This document shows positions 20,291 to 29,207 of a stretch of DNA of 64,000 bases, piece by piece. The position numbers and the translations under genes are program-made. The DNA is from Spirochaetota bacterium. Lineage in GTDB: Bacteria > Spirochaetota > UBA4802 > JAKQUI01. The stretch lies in assembly GCA_029562645.1 (NCBI GenBank), contig JAKQUI010000033.1, forward strand, positions 231,549 through 295,548. The letters are read 5' to 3'. The notes beneath the pieces were generated by a model. That model was not told the DNA's origin and searched no databases. It worked only from the letters and a program-made list of their open reading frames with translations. Position 1 is the stretch's first letter. Each line of letters opens with the position of its first letter.

Positions 20291-21154
20291 ATGAAACCCG
20301 GAACCGCCATCACCAGCGTCGTGACCGCCATCATCATCGCCGTTTTCTCGGTCGTGTGCCTGGCGCCCATCGACGCCCACGCACAGCAGAAGAAGGACGA
20401 CAAGGACAAGACCGCCGAGGTCAAGGACGACAAGATGGGCTGGAAGACCCGGGACTATCGCCCCTACATCAAGGCCTTCGACGACCTCCAGAAGCTGAGC
20501 ATGGAATTCGCCGAGAAAAACCTCCAGCTTGCCATCAACGAATACGACAAGGGCATGGACGCGCTGGACGACATGGAGAACGAGGTCGCCAAGATCGAGA
20601 GTAAAGAAGGAAAGAAGAAGAACCTCAACGAGCGCTGGCACTGGCAGGAGATCGACCGCAAGAACCAGACCAAGCGGTACATCGGCCGCATCAAGTACAG
20701 CGCGAAGGTCAAGTCGGTGACCAACTTCACCCGCGCCATCAACCTCATCGACACGATCGAGAACAGCAACAAGAAGTTCATCACCGAGAACAAGAACTAC
20801 AAGATATTCAAGATAAAGCTCTTCCAGGTGTACGTCTCGACGCAGTACGACCTGCAGAACTTCAAGCCCTGCATCCCGGTGCTGGAGCGCTACCTCTCCA
20901 TCGACGAGAACACCAAGACCGACATCTGGGCGTACCGCTACCTCGCCAGCTGCTACGGTTTCATGGAGAACGTGCTGGCCAAGTACAAGAAGGCCACCGA
21001 GGACGAGATCATCGACTACAAGCAGAAGAAGAACACCTCGCTCCTGAAAGCCGCCGAGCTCAAGTACACGGTCGAGTCGCCGCAGTACAAGCACCTGAAG
21101 GACATCGTGGAGCGCGACGAGATGAAGAGCGAGTCGCTCAACGACTTCCGCTAG
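20291..21154 (+). CDS. Secreted helical protein, possibly FcpA-like
   Basis: A 287-residue exported protein. The ATG at 20291 has GAGG eight bases upstream, and the signal peptide ends near AHAQQ. The mature part is Lys/Asp/Glu-rich and mostly helical, with TPR-like spacing (FKPCIPVLERYLSIDENTKTD, AYRYLASCYGF). From memory the layout resembles FcpA, the flagellar-sheath coiling protein of Leptospira (EYDK...DDMEN, WQEIDR, CIPVLERYL, LKYTVESPQYKHL), but I cannot align them here. It stands alone between the DnaC-like gene, divergent, and a strong terminator. Confidence 0.75.
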   Translation: MKPGTAITSVVTAIIIAVFSVVCLAPIDAHAQQKKDDKDKTAEVKDDKMGWKTRDYRPYIKAFDDLQKLSMEFAEKNLQLAINEYDKGMDALDDMENEVAKIESKEGKKKNLNERWHWQEIDRKNQTKRYIGRIKYSAKVKSVTNFTRAINLIDTIENSNKKFITENKNYKIFKIKLFQVYVSTQYDLQNFKPCIPVLERYLSIDENTKTDIWAYRYLASCYGFMENVLAKYKKATEDEIIDYKQKKNTSLLKAAELKYTVESPQYKHLKDIVERDEMKSESLNDFR

Positions 21155-21181
21155 ATCGTACGATTACATCGCGAAACCAAA

Positions 21182-21207
21182 CGCCTCCCCGACGGGGAGG
21201 CGTTTTT
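21182..21207 (+). terminator. Rho-independent terminator
   Basis: A perfect 9-bp stem (21182-21190 with 21194-21202, CGCCTCCCC arm) with a GAC loop is followed by five Ts. It lies 27 bases after the stop of the secreted helical protein. Confidence 0.93.
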
Positions 21208-21318
21208 GTGCCGGCAGGCGCGCCTGTAGAAAAAAACCTGCCGATAAAACATTCAGTGGAAAAACCGGCGCTATATCTCCGGCGACGAAGGGGCGAAGAA
21301 CCCGACGGCGCCCGCCGC

Positions 21319-22317
21319 CTACTCCTCGACCGCGCCCACCAGGTATTCGAATCGCGCGCCGTCCGACGAGATCTCGAGGACCGTGATCCTTTTCTCGGGT
21401 ACGGTGATCCGCTGCGGCGCCGGCTGCTGCACGTTGTTGGCGCGCAGATATTTCTTCTTGCCCGCGTCGAGCACCCAGCGCTCGGCGACGACCACCAGCT
21501 CCTCGTTCGTCCGCACGGAGGTCTTGAACGATTTCACGGCGGCCGGAAGGGCCGTGTCGGTCCGGCCCGCCTCGATGCCGTTGATGAAGATTTTATAGAA
21601 CTCCATCCCCGTCCGATCGGGGCGTCCCCCGCGCACGGCGGCGCGCACCACGAGATTGTATTCGCCGGGCGGCGCGTATCGCTTCGTCGACGAATAGAGA
21701 TGCACGCTCCGCCAGGCGGCAAGATCGAAGACCTCGGCCTCGGCGCCGTTGCCCGCAACCACGAGCCGCTCGTCGATCACCTCGCGGATGCGCGCCGGGC
21801 TGGGGATCGCGACGGGAAGCTCGCGCCCCCGGAAGCGCAGCACGGCCGACGCGCCCGCCGGCGCGAGCACGCACACCTCGCCGCTCACGACGCACACGTC
21901 ATGCGCCGCCCCGAGCGCCTCGACTCGCTTGTCCGCGAGGGAAAGCCGGTAGAGCGTTCCCGACGGCTCGGAGGCGGTCGCGGCGACGCACCACACGATA
22001 TCGCCGGCCCCGGCGATCGACCGGACCGCCGCGCCTGCGGGCACGGCGGGAAGGCGCGCCTCGACGCTTTCGCCCGTGGCGATCGTCCGCCGCCCCGCAT
22101 ACCACGATGCGGCGTCGGACGGGCCCGGGGTGCCGGCGTAATACAGCGCGCCGCCGCTTTCGGCGATGCACGACACGCGGAGATTTATCTTTACCGGTTC
22201 CGGCGCGCCCGCAGTGCGGACATATACCGCGCCCCCATCAAAAAAAAACCTGCCGGCGGAAACGTCTCCGGACAGGCAGGGTAAAAAAAACAGACTCAGG
22301 AGAAGAAAAAATGGCAT
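21319..22317 (-). CDS. Exported protein of unknown function
   Basis: A 332-residue protein. The ATG at 22317 begins a strong signal sequence (MPFFLLLSLFFLPC); either FLPC is a lipobox or cleavage occurs near VSA-GRF. The first half has short beta strands with Gly/Ala turns in a propeller-like rhythm; the second half is a beta-sandwich-like segment (YSSTKRYAPPGEYNLVVRAAVRGG). No named family recognised. It starts 10 bases after the PLP-decarboxylase stop on the same strand, so the two probably form an operon; the functional link is unclear. Confidence 0.7.
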   Translation of the reverse strand: MPFFLLLSLFFLPCLSGDVSAGRFFFDGGAVYVRTAGAPEPVKINLRVSCIAESGGALYYAGTPGPSDAASWYAGRRTIATGESVEARLPAVPAGAAVRSIAGAGDIVWCVAATASEPSGTLYRLSLADKRVEALGAAHDVCVVSGEVCVLAPAGASAVLRFRGRELPVAIPSPARIREVIDERLVVAGNGAEAEVFDLAAWRSVHLYSSTKRYAPPGEYNLVVRAAVRGGRPDRTGMEFYKIFINGIEAGRTDTALPAAVKSFKTSVRTNEELVVVAERWVLDAGKKKYLRANNVQQPAPQRITVPEKRITVLEISSDGARFEYLVGAVEE

Positions 22318-22327
22318 GCCCCGTCGG

Positions 22328-24160
22328 TTAAATCTTCTCAAGGCGGCTCTCGAAGTCCCTCTTGTAGATGCACACGCCGAGCTTGTGGTGCTCCTCAATA
22401 ATTTCCTTGAGGATCTCCGGCGTGGTGAGGGGGTTGATGACGACCGCGCGCAGCACCACGACCCGCTGCGGGCGGTACCGCGTCGATTCCAGCATGGTGC
22501 GCGAGACGAAGCTGTTGTCCTCCTCGCGGATGGCTCGGTGCAATTCGATATTGAGCTCGTTGAGCAGGTTGTTGATCTCGATGACCTTTTTGCGCAGATA
22601 CTTTTCCTTGCGCGATTCGCCGCTGTTGATCTTCGCCATGAGCTGGGCGAGGCGGCGCCGCACCTTCTTGGGGGCGAACCGGTAGTTCACGATAAAGAGC
22701 TCGGGATTGTTCATGAGCTCCATGTCGCAGTGCCGCTCGATGATGCCCCGCAGAAGCGAGGTGAGCGCGAAGGCGTTCTCGAAGAGGAGCTTGAATCCCA
22801 CGGACCCCAGGATCTTGATGGTGGCCCAGGGCTTGAGACAGGCGAACGGGCGCGAGCCCTCCACCGTGAAGCGCCCCTGGTCCACGGAGTCGGCGCGGAT
22901 GATATAGTCCGAGGTGTGCTTGATGTTCGCCAGCGCCTTCTCGTCCCGGAACAACACCATACCCATCGACAGCGGCGAGTACAGGAGCTTGTGCGAATCG
23001 AAGGTGACCGAGTCCGCGAGCTCGATCCCCTTGAATAGATGGCGGTACTCGTCCACCAGCATGACCCCGCCGCCCCACGCCGCGTCCACGTGGAACGACG
23101 TCTTGTTGATCTCTGCGACACGGGCGAGCTCGTGCAGATCGTCGATATTGCCGGTCTCGGTGGTCCCCGCGATCCCCACCAGGGAGATGATGCGGACCTT
23201 CTCGTCGGTGCGGGCGTTCTCCTCGGCGATCTCCTTGCAGATCCGCTTGAGCTCGCCGATGTCGATGCGGTTGTCGGAATCGACCGGCACCTGGACCACG
23301 CTGTCGTGTCCCAGGCCGATGATGCGCGCGACCTTCGTGATCGAATAGTGCCCGCGCCGGGACACCAGGATCACCGCGCGCCGGCAGCCGTAAAAGCGGA
23401 AGGCCTCGTACACGCCGGCGGCCCGGATGCCCGGGAAGCGGCCCTTCGCGGGGAAGGCGCGATTACGCGCCACCAGGAGCGCCGTGAGGTTCGCGACGGT
23501 CCCGTCCACCGTGACATTGCCCAGCGCAACCTTGGGATCCTGGATGAAGCGCCGGTAGAAGCGCGGGTCGCGGTCGAACACCACGCGATGGATCCAGGCG
23601 AGCAGTTCGCGCTCCACGTACGACGAGGCCTTGGCGGTCTCGATCTTCACCTGGTTCTGGTTGAGCGCGGCGATGATCATCTCCAGCAGGATCATGAAAT
23701 ACGGGATCGCGCTGGTCATGTGGCCGATGTAATAGGGGCTGCCCACCTTCACGGAGTGGGCGATCACATTGTCCTTGATCTCCAGGAGGACGTTCTTCAG
23801 CAAATGGGGCTCGCGCGGCACCTCGATGTCGGAGAAGATTCGCGCGAGGCGCGTGAGCGGGATCTCGCTGTGGATGCCGCCCTTCTCTTTAAAGAACTTG
23901 TGGATGAGACCGAGGAGCTCGTGGCCGAACTCGAGGAACTTGTCCGGCGAGTCGGGCATGATGAACAGGCGGCGCACCTGCTCCAGGTCGAAATTGTGGA
24001 GCGCGCCGTCGGGTCCGTCGTATTTCGGTACCAGTGTAACGCCCATAGAACGGGGACCCTCTGCGACAAGATTAGCGCGCACGCCGCCGTGGATGCGAAC
24101 CGGACGTTCGCATAAAACAATGTGCCGGTGCGGCCGATTTTTTTCAAGTAAAAATGACAT
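22328..24160 (-). CDS. Group II pyridoxal-phosphate decarboxylase
   Basis: A 610-residue fold-type I PLP enzyme of the glutamate/aromatic amino acid decarboxylase group. The PLP-binding Lys is in SVTFDSHKLLYSP (Lys391 from this start); HVDAAWGGG carries the Asp that pairs with the pyridine nitrogen. Substrate cannot be told from sequence. The N-terminal 38 residues look poorly conserved, so the ATG at 24046 (MGVTLVPKYDG) is an alternative start; the ATG at 24160 has AAGGA only three bases upstream. Divergent from the TVP38-type gene. Confidence 0.9.
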   Translation of the reverse strand: MSFLLEKNRPHRHIVLCERPVRIHGGVRANLVAEGPRSMGVTLVPKYDGPDGALHNFDLEQVRRLFIMPDSPDKFLEFGHELLGLIHKFFKEKGGIHSEIPLTRLARIFSDIEVPREPHLLKNVLLEIKDNVIAHSVKVGSPYYIGHMTSAIPYFMILLEMIIAALNQNQVKIETAKASSYVERELLAWIHRVVFDRDPRFYRRFIQDPKVALGNVTVDGTVANLTALLVARNRAFPAKGRFPGIRAAGVYEAFRFYGCRRAVILVSRRGHYSITKVARIIGLGHDSVVQVPVDSDNRIDIGELKRICKEIAEENARTDEKVRIISLVGIAGTTETGNIDDLHELARVAEINKTSFHVDAAWGGGVMLVDEYRHLFKGIELADSVTFDSHKLLYSPLSMGMVLFRDEKALANIKHTSDYIIRADSVDQGRFTVEGSRPFACLKPWATIKILGSVGFKLLFENAFALTSLLRGIIERHCDMELMNNPELFIVNYRFAPKKVRRRLAQLMAKINSGESRKEKYLRKKVIEINNLLNELNIELHRAIREEDNSFVSRTMLESTRYRPQRVVVLRAVVINPLTTPEILKEIIEEHHKLGVCIYKRDFESRLEKI

Positions 24161-24323
24161 AAATCCTTGATATATTATTTACAGCAATGCGCATTGTGTC
24201 GATATTTTTCGCGAAAAAGACGCGCCGGATCGCGCGCGAACGCGCCATGCGACATAACCGCGCTCGCGTTATCCGAAACCATGCGCCGCCGCGACCGCGC
24301 GCCGGCGCTCACCCGAGGTGCGC

Positions 24324-25031
24324 ATGACGCCGTCGCCCCGCACGCCGATCATCTATTGCGCCGCGATCGCGGCGCTGGCGCTCGCCGTCCGTCTGCTGGG
24401 CTACGACGAGCTCCTGTCGGTCGAGTCCCTCGTCCGTCACCGGGCGGCGCTCATGGACCTCGTTTTGCGGGACTATGCGCTCTCGGTCGCGCTGTTCGCG
24501 GTCGTCTTCATCGCGACGGTGTCGGCCGGGCTTCCGGGGGCCACGCCCCTGACCGTGTGCGGAGGGCTTCTCTTCGGGGCGATCGGCGCTCTGTACTCCG
24601 TCGCCGCCGCCACCTGCGGCGCCATCATCGCGTTTACCGTGTCGCGCCGCCTGGCGGGCCGGTGGCTCCAGGAACGCTTCGCCGAGCGGCTGGCGAACTT
24701 CAACCGCGATTTCGACGAGAACGGGGCGTGGTACGTGCTCGCCATCCGCATGACCCCGCTCTTTCCGTCGTTCCTGGTGAATCTGCTTGCCGGCCTGTCG
24801 ACCCTTCCCGCGCGGAGCTTCCTGCTCATCACCGCGCTGGGCATCATCCCGAACTCGCTCGCCTACACCTATGCGGGGCGCCGGCTCGCGCTCGCGGAAA
24901 CGCCGCGCGACCTCCTCTCGCCCGAAACGATGCTGGCGCTGGCGCTCATCGCGCTTGCGGCGCTTGTCCCGCCCGCGGTTCGGAAACTCGCCCACCGCCG
25001 CGGGACGCGGACATCATCCCAACCGGATTGA
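24324..25031 (+). CDS. TVP38/TMEM64 (SNARE-associated) family membrane protein
   Basis: A 235-residue integral membrane protein with about five or six hydrophobic segments. The family signatures are clear: GLPGATPLTVCGGLLFG and RMTPLFPSFLVNLLAGLSTL, the re-entrant loops typical of DedA/TVP38/VTT proteins, which are linked to lipid scrambling or transport. The ATG at 24324 has GAGG close upstream; a GTG two codons earlier is possible. A short basic cytoplasmic tail ends the protein. Confidence 0.88.
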   Translation: MTPSPRTPIIYCAAIAALALAVRLLGYDELLSVESLVRHRAALMDLVLRDYALSVALFAVVFIATVSAGLPGATPLTVCGGLLFGAIGALYSVAAATCGAIIAFTVSRRLAGRWLQERFAERLANFNRDFDENGAWYVLAIRMTPLFPSFLVNLLAGLSTLPARSFLLITALGIIPNSLAYTYAGRRLALAETPRDLLSPETMLALALIALAALVPPAVRKLAHRRGTRTSSQPD

Positions 25032-25103
25032 AAAAGTGTTGCTTTTTTCCCTTTGTGCCGCATCCTTTGCGGGAGAACGTTTGCGACGACACCGAGGAGG
25101 CTT

Positions 25104-25655
25104 ATGGCACAGGCAACCGCGCTTATCAAGGCCTACATGGAGGGGACCATCCCGGACAACGGCGGTTTCGTCCTGAGCGCCGTGTTCGACCCGGGCTCGA
25201 TCTACTCCATCTACGAATGCACCGCCTACCGCAACGTGAAGGACGTGACGCGCACGCCCGACGGCATCGTGTTCAAGTCCGACGGCAATCGCACTCATAT
25301 GCTGGTCGAGCCGCCCATCTACCCGCTCAAGCACATCGAACCGGTAAACCGCGACGACGGGCACGCCATCCCATACCGTTTCAACGAGCTCACCATCCTC
25401 ACCGGAAAGAAAAGCGAGAAGATCATGGTGCCCGAGGAGCCGCGCATGCTGTACACCTCCTTCACCATCGCCGACCGCCGCTCGGATTACTTCGCCTACG
25501 TGTTCTACCCGACGCCCGACGTGTATGTCGCCATCAAGAAATTCCTTGCGGACAGCCTGTACAACGACTGCAACATCTCCAAGCAGGACTCGATCGAGGC
25601 GGCGACGGCCATGCTCGCCACCATCAAAAAGTTCGTCATCTGGAAGGCCGATTAG
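25104..25655 (+). CDS. Conserved-looking hypothetical protein
   Basis: A 183-residue soluble protein preceded by GAGGAGG at 25094-25100. It has no signal peptide or membrane segment. Compositionally a mixed alpha/beta protein (FDPGSIYSIYECTAYR, YFAYVFYPTPDVYVAIKKFL). I do not recognise it. It lies 43 bases before the PilZ gene on the same strand and could share its transcript. Confidence 0.75.
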   Translation: MAQATALIKAYMEGTIPDNGGFVLSAVFDPGSIYSIYECTAYRNVKDVTRTPDGIVFKSDGNRTHMLVEPPIYPLKHIEPVNRDDGHAIPYRFNELTILTGKKSEKIMVPEEPRMLYTSFTIADRRSDYFAYVFYPTPDVYVAIKKFLADSLYNDCNISKQDSIEAATAMLATIKKFVIWKAD

Positions 25656-25698
25656 GCGCGACGGCCGGACGCGCACACCGACACACACGGAGGACGCC

Positions 25699-26013
25699 AT
25701 GAGCAACAAGAGAAAGCACGATCGCGCGAACGTCACCATCCGGTCGGAGGTGCGCTCGCCCGAGAGCATCACCCTGAGCAAGACCGTAAACGTGAGCCGC
25801 GGCGGATTGTTCATCTCCACCCCCGAGCCCCTGGGCGAGGGGTCCGAGCTGAATCTCACGATACAGGTCCCCGGCGGCGAGGTGCTCGAGATCCGCGGCA
25901 AGGTAAAATGGGTGCGCCAGAACGAGGTCGATGGCGAGCGCGCCGGGATGGGGATCGAGTTCGTTGACGCGAGCGACAAGGACGTCATCGAACTCAAGAA
26001 GATCATGGACTAA
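25699..26013 (+). CDS. PilZ domain protein
   Basis: A 104-residue single-domain protein. It carries both c-di-GMP-binding motifs of PilZ: RxxxR (RKHDR) near the N-terminus and D/NxSxxG (NVSRGG) about 25 residues later, then the beta-barrel strands through VKWVRQNEVDGERAGMGIEF. It may be an effector for the nucleotide that the HD-GYP protein at 8701 degrades. GGAGG lies upstream, and a terminator follows at 26054. Confidence 0.93.
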   Translation: MSNKRKHDRANVTIRSEVRSPESITLSKTVNVSRGGLFISTPEPLGEGSELNLTIQVPGGEVLEIRGKVKWVRQNEVDGERAGMGIEFVDASDKDVIELKKIMD

Positions 26014-26053
26014 CGCCGCTCGCTTCGCCGCAGTCCGCCCCCACCGTGGGACG

Positions 26054-26079
26054 AAAACCCATCGACGGATGGGTTTTTT
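26054..26079 (+). terminator. Rho-independent terminator after PilZ gene
   Basis: A CCCATC/GATGGG stem with GACG loop is flanked by AAAA and TTTTTT, so the hairpin works on both strands. It lies 40 bases after the PilZ stop. Confidence 0.9.
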
Positions 26080-26321
26080 CGCCGGCCGCTTCCAGATTAT
26101 GTCGCATTATTGGCCCGCCCCGACAACAGACACCGCGCCATGCCGACAACCCTGGGTTTTGCCGGGACCATGCGGGCGCACCGCGGCCCATCGCCATCCT
26201 CCAGCCGACGGCGCGCAGGGGGCGGGAAAAAACACGAAAAAAATGTGCTAAACCTTTATGAAAAAAAGCACGACAATAGTATCATAAGGGATTGAACGAA
26301 ATCAGGTCAAGGATGACCGCC

Positions 26322-26636
26322 ATGAAAAACCACATGAACGAATGGACCTTCCCCGAGCGGATTGACTATAACGAAGTTCCCGAGTACCTGCGCCGATTCG
26401 AGGCGGAGGCGATAACCGGCACGCTCGTCTTCGACCTTCGGGACACGGAGGTGGCGCACTCATCGTTCATCGGCTTCCTCATCGTCGCCAAGTACGCCAT
26501 CGAGAAGAGCGGACACGACCTCGTGTTGCGGCTGTCACCCGCGCTGGAGCGGCTACTTGCGATGCTGCATATTCTCGAGTACTTCAGCGTCCGCGCCCAC
26601 CGCGCCCACCGCGCCGAACAGCGCCTGACCGCCTGA
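26322..26636 (+). CDS. STAS-domain anti-sigma factor antagonist
   Basis: A 104-residue protein of the SpoIIAA/RsbV type. The core shows GTLVFDLRDTEVAHSSFIGFLIVAKYA, in which one of the two Ser residues at the start of the helix is the phosphorylation site in this family. AAGGA lies eight bases before the ATG at 26322. No anti-sigma kinase is adjacent; the two SpoIIE-type phosphatases in the window (3527 and 44312) are candidate activators. A Arg/Ala/His repeat (RAHRAHRAEQR) ends the protein. Confidence 0.85.
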   Translation: MKNHMNEWTFPERIDYNEVPEYLRRFEAEAITGTLVFDLRDTEVAHSSFIGFLIVAKYAIEKSGHDLVLRLSPALERLLAMLHILEYFSVRAHRAHRAEQRLTA

Positions 26637-26664
26637 TCCGCGCGGGCATGTTTCGAAAAAAAAT

Positions 26665-26692
26665 TTGACAATTCATCTCGCGCGCGTATATG
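26665..26692 (+). promoter_or_regulatory. Candidate promoter of ArsR-family gene
   Basis: TTGACA at 26665-26670 and TATATG at 26687-26692 are 16 bases apart, just upstream of the ArsR-type gene. Confidence 0.6.
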
Positions 26693-26710
26693 GTAGTATC
26701 GATACGCGCG
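26681..26710 (+). promoter_or_regulatory. Inverted repeat, likely operator of ArsR-family regulator
   Basis: Perfect 9-base arms CGCGCGTAT (26681-26689) and ATACGCGCG (26702-26710) are separated by 12 bases. The left arm overlaps the -10 box and the right arm ends eight bases before the start codon, the place expected for autorepression. Confidence 0.65.
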
Positions 26711-26717
26711 AATCGCC

Positions 26718-27023
26718 ATGAAACCGATGCCCATGCTCTTCAACGACGAACAAGTCGAATCCACGTGCGAGATCCTCAAGTCGATCGCGCACCCCATTCG
26801 ACTCAAGATCCTCTGCTTCATCATGGAGGGCGAGAAGAACGTGACCGAGATCGAGGGCGAGTTCCACTCCACCATATCCAACATATCGCAGCACCTCACC
26901 ATCCTTCGCAAGGCGAACATCCTCGCCCGTCGCAAGGAGGCGAATTACATGTTCTACTCCATCAAGGACCCCTGCATACAGGTGCTCATGAAAACGCTCA
27001 AGGACCTGTACTGCCAGGCGTGA
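26718..27023 (+). CDS. ArsR-family winged-helix regulator
   Basis: A 101-residue repressor-type protein. The fold is visible as CEILKSIAHPIRLKILCFIMEGEKNVTEI, then the recognition helix STISNISQHLTILRKANI and the wing ARRKEANYMFYSI. The metal-sensing ELCVCDL motif of ArsR/SmtB is absent, so the inducer may not be a metal. The two lipoprotein genes downstream begin 32 bases later and may be its targets. Confidence 0.92.
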   Translation: MKPMPMLFNDEQVESTCEILKSIAHPIRLKILCFIMEGEKNVTEIEGEFHSTISNISQHLTILRKANILARRKEANYMFYSIKDPCIQVLMKTLKDLYCQA

Positions 27024-27055
27024 GGGGCGCCGTCGCCCCAAACGGAGGACCGGCC

Positions 27056-28063
27056 ATGAATGCGAAATCACACAAAACCGTCGTCGCCGTCGTTGTCACG
27101 GCGCTCGTGGCGCTTGGTTCTATCTTCGCCTGCCAGCAGGAGAACCTGTGGGATTTGGCGACGCTGGAAGAGTCGCACGGGATGTTTATTGCAGCGGGGG
27201 ATAATGGGGTGATCCTGTCTTCGAGCGATGGGAAAAACTGGACGAAGAGTGGTTTTGCAGACCCAGACAATACGTATTATAGTATCGCGACAGACAAAAA
27301 GGGCACTTGGATGATCGTTGGCTACAACAATACTTATGGTATGGGTATCATTTTTTCTTCGACAGATAGCGGAAAATCCTGGAAAAACACGACAAGCACC
27401 AATACAAACGGGAACGTGCTCAGAGCCATCTCGACAAACCAATCCGGCGCCTGGGTTGTTGCCAGTGACTCCGGGTATTATGCCGTTTCTTCAAATAGTG
27501 GCGCTTCATGGAGTGATAGTTCATTCTCCAACTCCATCTATGGGATTGCGCACAATTCAAACAGATTCGTCACCGTGGGAAGCGGATTCGGAAGTTTTCA
27601 CTACAGCACCGATGCCGGGACAAGCTGGCAAACAGCAGCAGCAACGACCCCCTCATTTTCATATTGTGCGGTGACCATAAATAATGCTTTTCTTTCTATC
27701 GGCACAGACGTGTGGGCTTCAAACGATGGATACACCTGGGACTACGTATCATCGCCATTCGGGTTTACGCGAGAGGGTGCGGCCTCGAATACTGATGGCA
27801 GAGTAATCGCCGTTGGAGAAACACCTGAAGGTTCGTTTTATTCTGATGACTCCGGAGTGTCTTGGACACTCGTCGATCCATCGGCGACATCGAATCTGAT
27901 CGGAATAACATTCGGGAAAGGCATTTGGGTTACCGTTGGAGCAGACTCCACTACGATGATAGACGGCGTGATGCACTACTCCACAGACAACGGGTCATCA
28001 TGGTCGTTCAATGTCGCGCCCGCATCGCCGGTTTTACGCTGCGTCGCCTACGGGTACCGCTAA
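27056..28063 (+). CDS. Asp-box (BNR) repeat lipoprotein, copy 1
   Basis: A 335-residue predicted lipoprotein. The signal sequence ends in SIFAC, followed by QQENLWDLA. The mature domain has repeated Asp boxes S/T-x-D-x-G-x-x-W (STDSGKSW, STDAGTSW, SDDSGVSW, STDNGSSW), as in sialidase-type beta-propellers, without the Arg-rich catalytic signature of sialidases. GGAGG lies seven bases before the ATG at 27056. Base composition is noticeably more AT-rich than in neighbouring genes. Paralogous to the next gene. Confidence 0.85.
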   Translation: MNAKSHKTVVAVVVTALVALGSIFACQQENLWDLATLEESHGMFIAAGDNGVILSSSDGKNWTKSGFADPDNTYYSIATDKKGTWMIVGYNNTYGMGIIFSSTDSGKSWKNTTSTNTNGNVLRAISTNQSGAWVVASDSGYYAVSSNSGASWSDSSFSNSIYGIAHNSNRFVTVGSGFGSFHYSTDAGTSWQTAAATTPSFSYCAVTINNAFLSIGTDVWASNDGYTWDYVSSPFGFTREGAASNTDGRVIAVGETPEGSFYSDDSGVSWTLVDPSATSNLIGITFGKGIWVTVGADSTTMIDGVMHYSTDNGSSWSFNVAPASPVLRCVAYGYR

Positions 28064-28085
28064 TCACAGAACACGCGTGGGGTAT

Positions 28086-29096
28086 ATGTTAAGGCGAACA
28101 TCCACTAATCTGTTTGTTGGCATGACCGCGAAAACCCTGATCATTCTTGGCGTACTTTGTGCGCCGGCCTGCCAGCAGGAGAACCTATGGGAGCTTGCAT
28201 CAAAGGACTCACGCCGAGAGGGGATTTTCGTGGCCGTGGGCGAATCGGGTGTCGTTATTACATCACGCGATGGCTTGCAATGGACGCCGCAACCGTCGAT
28301 AGTCAATACCCACTTGATCGGGATATCGACGGACCGTAATGGACGATGGGTCGTGGTCGGTGAAAATACCTCGACCCTTCGTGGCGTGGTATACACTTCC
28401 GACGACGCAGGCGCAGCGTGGATGCTTCGTTTTACCGCTCCGACCTGTGCGGTCTTCAGGGACGTCGCGACAAGCAGATCCGGCGCCTGGATCGCCGTGG
28501 GGCAAAATTTTTACGCTCGCTCGACCGATAATGCTGCAACGTGGACCGAATACAGCAGCTTTGACATCTACAACATCACCTATGCCAATGGGATGTTCGC
28601 AACCGTTGGGTCGGGAGGAACCGCATATCGTTTTTCAACCAACGATGGCGCCTCCTTCACTCCCGCGTCCTCCGCTCCAGCAATCGCCTCGGACGGTTTG
28701 GTACGGGGCAACAGTCGCTTCGTTGCCTGCGGACCGACCGTCACCTATTTCTATTCGACGGACGCCGATACGTGGGTGCCACAAGCCGCAGGCATCATAA
28801 CCTCAAACATCTACCACCTTTCACATGACGGGAAACAGCGCGTCATGGCCGCAGCCCATCCGAATCCAGTCATTTACTTCACCGACGACGACGGCGCGAA
28901 CTGGACCCCGAAAACGCTGACAACTCCCACCCTGTGGGGAATAGCCTATGGCGAGGGAAAATGGGTAGCTGTGGGATTCAACGCCTGGGCGGCTGTTTGC
29001 CTTTCCACCGACGGCGGCAATACCTGGAACGAACAACAACTTTCGGGAACCGGAATCACCACGCCGCTTCGCGCGGTTGCTTTCGGATATCGATAA
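28086..29096 (+). CDS. Asp-box (BNR) repeat lipoprotein, copy 2
   Basis: A 336-residue paralogue of the preceding gene, 22 bases downstream. It shares the lipidation region (APACQQENLWELASK versus FACQQENLWDLA), overall length, and the same C-terminal ending (AFGYR versus AYGYR). Asp boxes include SDDAGAAW, STDGGNTW and TDDDGANW. The start is uncertain: ATG 28086 or 28122. A product of tandem duplication with considerable divergence; probably a surface or periplasmic propeller with unknown ligand. Confidence 0.85.
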   Translation: MLRRTSTNLFVGMTAKTLIILGVLCAPACQQENLWELASKDSRREGIFVAVGESGVVITSRDGLQWTPQPSIVNTHLIGISTDRNGRWVVVGENTSTLRGVVYTSDDAGAAWMLRFTAPTCAVFRDVATSRSGAWIAVGQNFYARSTDNAATWTEYSSFDIYNITYANGMFATVGSGGTAYRFSTNDGASFTPASSAPAIASDGLVRGNSRFVACGPTVTYFYSTDADTWVPQAAGIITSNIYHLSHDGKQRVMAAAHPNPVIYFTDDDGANWTPKTLTTPTLWGIAYGEGKWVAVGFNAWAAVCLSTDGGNTWNEQQLSGTGITTPLRAVAFGYR

Positions 29097-29207
29097 TCAC
29101 ATCGGAACTCTTTCGCTGAATTTCGCCTACCATCCTCTCGTTTTTCTTGCGCACCTCCATCGGGGTGCTATTTTCAATTATCAAGAACTTACAAATGAGG
29201 CATTACC

